From the NCBI GenBank assembly GCA_036446455.1, contig JAZFSZ010000073.1, forward strand, positions 1-13,941: a DNA stretch of 13,941 bases, read 5' to 3'. Every line of letters begins with the position of its first letter. Position 1 is the first letter of the stretch. The DNA comes from JAZFSZ01 sp036446455. GTDB lineage: Bacteria; Pseudomonadota; Gammaproteobacteria; Acidiferrobacterales; JAJDNE01. Under the pieces are notes generated by a model, which made no database searches, was not told the origin of the DNA, and saw only the letters and a list, made by a program, of their open reading frames with translations. The translations under genes were made by a program, and so were the position numbers. Positions 13,055-13,941 of this stretch are shown piece by piece.

Positions 13055-13502
13055 ATCGCGCAGAGACGCGGAGTCGCAGAGGAGATAAATTCAAATGGAG
13101 TTGAATGATATAACGGAATCAATTATTGGTGCAGCAATTGATGTTCATAAAGAGATTGGACCAGGGCTGCTGGAAAGTATTTATCAAAAATGCCTGGTGC
13201 ACGAACTTAAACTTCGTGGATTGAATATTGAAACTGAGGTATCAATACCGATCCAGTATAAAGACCTGGAACTCAAAGATGCATGCAGGGCTGACATGCT
13301 TGTAGAAAACAAGGTAATTGTGGAGCTAAAAGCGGTGGATAATATGCACTCTGTCTATACTGCTCAATTGCTATCTTATCTGAAGATGAGCTCTCTATCG
13401 TTGGGTTTATTGATTAACTTTAATGTATCGCGGCTTGCTGAAGGAGTAAAAAGAGTTGTTAACAATTATTAATAGTCTCTGCGCCTCCGCGCCTCCGCGG
13501 CA
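13055..13502. mobile_element. Inverted-repeat element carrying a GxxExxY gene, inserted between trpE and trpG
   Basis: Left arm 13055-13085 matches the terminal repeat of copies 1 and 2 at 24 of 31 positions. Right arm 13476-13502 is the reverse complement of copy 2's left arm (10529-10555) at 27 of 27 bases. Between the arms, instead of the two-hairpin core, lies one gene (13095-13472) that fills almost the whole interior. The left arm supplies GGAG (13081-13084), the gene's ribosome site. The right arm ends nine bases before the trpG ATG. Terminal repeats, single cargo gene, AT-richer composition and disruption of a normally tight gene pair all point to acquisition. No transposase and no clear target duplication are visible. 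Confidence 0.72.
13095..13472 (+). CDS. GxxExxY family protein (PD-(D/E)XK nuclease-like)
   Basis: A 125-residue protein of typical family length. The naming motif is G24-LL-E27-SI-Y30 within IGPGLLESIYQKCL. A PD-(D/E)XK-like site is visible as R-A-D67 ... E77-L-K79-A, followed by Q91-LLSY95-LK. The C-terminal SLGLLINFNVSRLAEGVKRVV is the conserved family ending. The biochemical role of the family is, to my knowledge, not established; the fold suggests a nuclease or a derived DNA/RNA-binding protein. It shows visibly lower G+C and different codon choice from trpE and trpG. It is bracketed by inverted repeats shared with the two non-coding elements near rpe. It sits in the trp transcription unit in the same direction, so it is probably co-transcribed with trpE-trpG. 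Confidence 0.9.
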   Translation: MELNDITESIIGAAIDVHKEIGPGLLESIYQKCLVHELKLRGLNIETEVSIPIQYKDLELKDACRADMLVENKVIVELKAVDNMHSVYTAQLLSYLKMSSLSLGLLINFNVSRLAEGVKRVVNNY

Positions 13503-13511
13503 GAAACAATT

Positions 13512-13941
13512 ATGCTATTAATGATCGACAATTACGATTCCTTTACCTATAACCTAGTGCAGTATCTGGGCGAGTTGGGTGAAGACGTGTCTGTCTATCG
13601 TAACGATCAGATTACGGTCGATGAAATTGGCCGTATGAATCCGGATCGTATCGTAATTTCACCCGGACCCTGTACGCCCGATAAGGCTGGCGTGTCGGTG
13701 GAAACCATTACAACATTCGCCGGTAAATTACCCATTCTCGGCGTGTGTCTGGGCCATCAGAGCCTTGGCCAGGCTTTCGGCGGCAAGGTTGTACATGCCA
13801 AAAAGCTGATGCATGGCAAGACCTCAATGATTCACCATGATGGCGAAGGTGTGTTTGCCGGTCTGGCCAACCCGTTTGAAGCGACGCGGTATCATTCGCT
13901 GGTGGTGGAGCGCGATTCCTTGCCTGACTGTCTTGAGATTA
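13512..13941 (+). CDS. trpG: Anthranilate synthase component II (glutamine amidotransferase), 3' end outside window
   Basis: The first 143 codons are present. MLLMIDNYDSFTYNLVQYLG is the canonical TrpG/PabA start. SPGPCTP (50-56) forms the oxyanion region, and GVCLGHQ with catalytic C79 marks the class I glutaminase. The protein releases ammonia from glutamine for TrpE and in many bacteria also serves folate synthesis. ATG 13512 gives the standard N-terminus. Only nine bases separate it from the repeat arm, and no good ribosome site is visible (GCAGAAAC is the best), so the insertion may have replaced the original translation signal. The sequence runs off the window edge with no sign of damage. 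Confidence 0.95.
   Translation, partial: MLLMIDNYDSFTYNLVQYLGELGEDVSVYRNDQITVDEIGRMNPDRIVISPGPCTPDKAGVSVETITTFAGKLPILGVCLGHQSLGQAFGGKVVHAKKLMHGKTSMIHHDGEGVFAGLANPFEATRYHSLVVERDSLPDCLEI

Overview
The window looks like chromosomal DNA of a respiratory, probably chemolithotrophic or facultatively anaerobic gammaproteobacterium. Three things suggest this. The housekeeping order rpe-gph-trpE-trpG is typical of Pseudomonas/Chromatiales-type genomes. The Rieske protein and TrpE/TrpG have gammaproteobacterial sequence style. The rest is rich in c-type cytochromes, periplasmic thiol chemistry and an FNR-type regulator. No taxonomic name can be given from the sequence alone.

Left part (1-2810): an FNR-box promoter drives a one-heme exported protein whose C-terminal part looks like an outer-membrane barrel (Cyc2-like architecture). 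It ends at a strong hairpin. A 370-base gap leads to a periplasmic triheme cytochrome built from three tandem one-heme repeats. Next comes a small lipoprotein cytochrome c interrupted by an in-frame TAG just after its signal peptide.

Middle part (2832-8190): three near-identical MerR-family-type promoters, each with TTGACC, a 21-bp ACCTG...CAGGT dyad and a 20-bp spacer to TAGnnT. They lie in front of (A) dsbC plus a CcmG/TlpA-like thioredoxin, (B) a stand-alone Rieske protein (petA), and (C) the copper module copZ-copA-cupredoxin. I read this as a metal-responsive, probably copper-responsive, regulon that links Cu(I) export with repair of periplasmic disulfides and replacement of an Fe-S subunit. 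The regulator gene is not in the window.

An FNR-type regulator with four N-terminal cysteines plus C115 and a small CopD-family membrane protein follow on the minus strand (8197-9533).

Right part (9534-13941): rpe, gph, trpE and trpG. Upstream of trpE is a 15-codon Trp-rich leader peptide. This region is invaded by a family of small inverted-repeat elements. Two are about 145-bp 'empty' copies with a two-hairpin core, on either side of rpe. The third, about 450 bp, has the same terminal repeats but carries a GxxExxY (PD-(D/E)XK-like) gene, and it separates trpE from trpG. The shared ends suggest one mobile or repeat family in which the hairpin core and the GxxExxY gene are alternative cargoes. 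Three repeat arms end nine bases before a start codon (gph, trpG and the GxxExxY gene).
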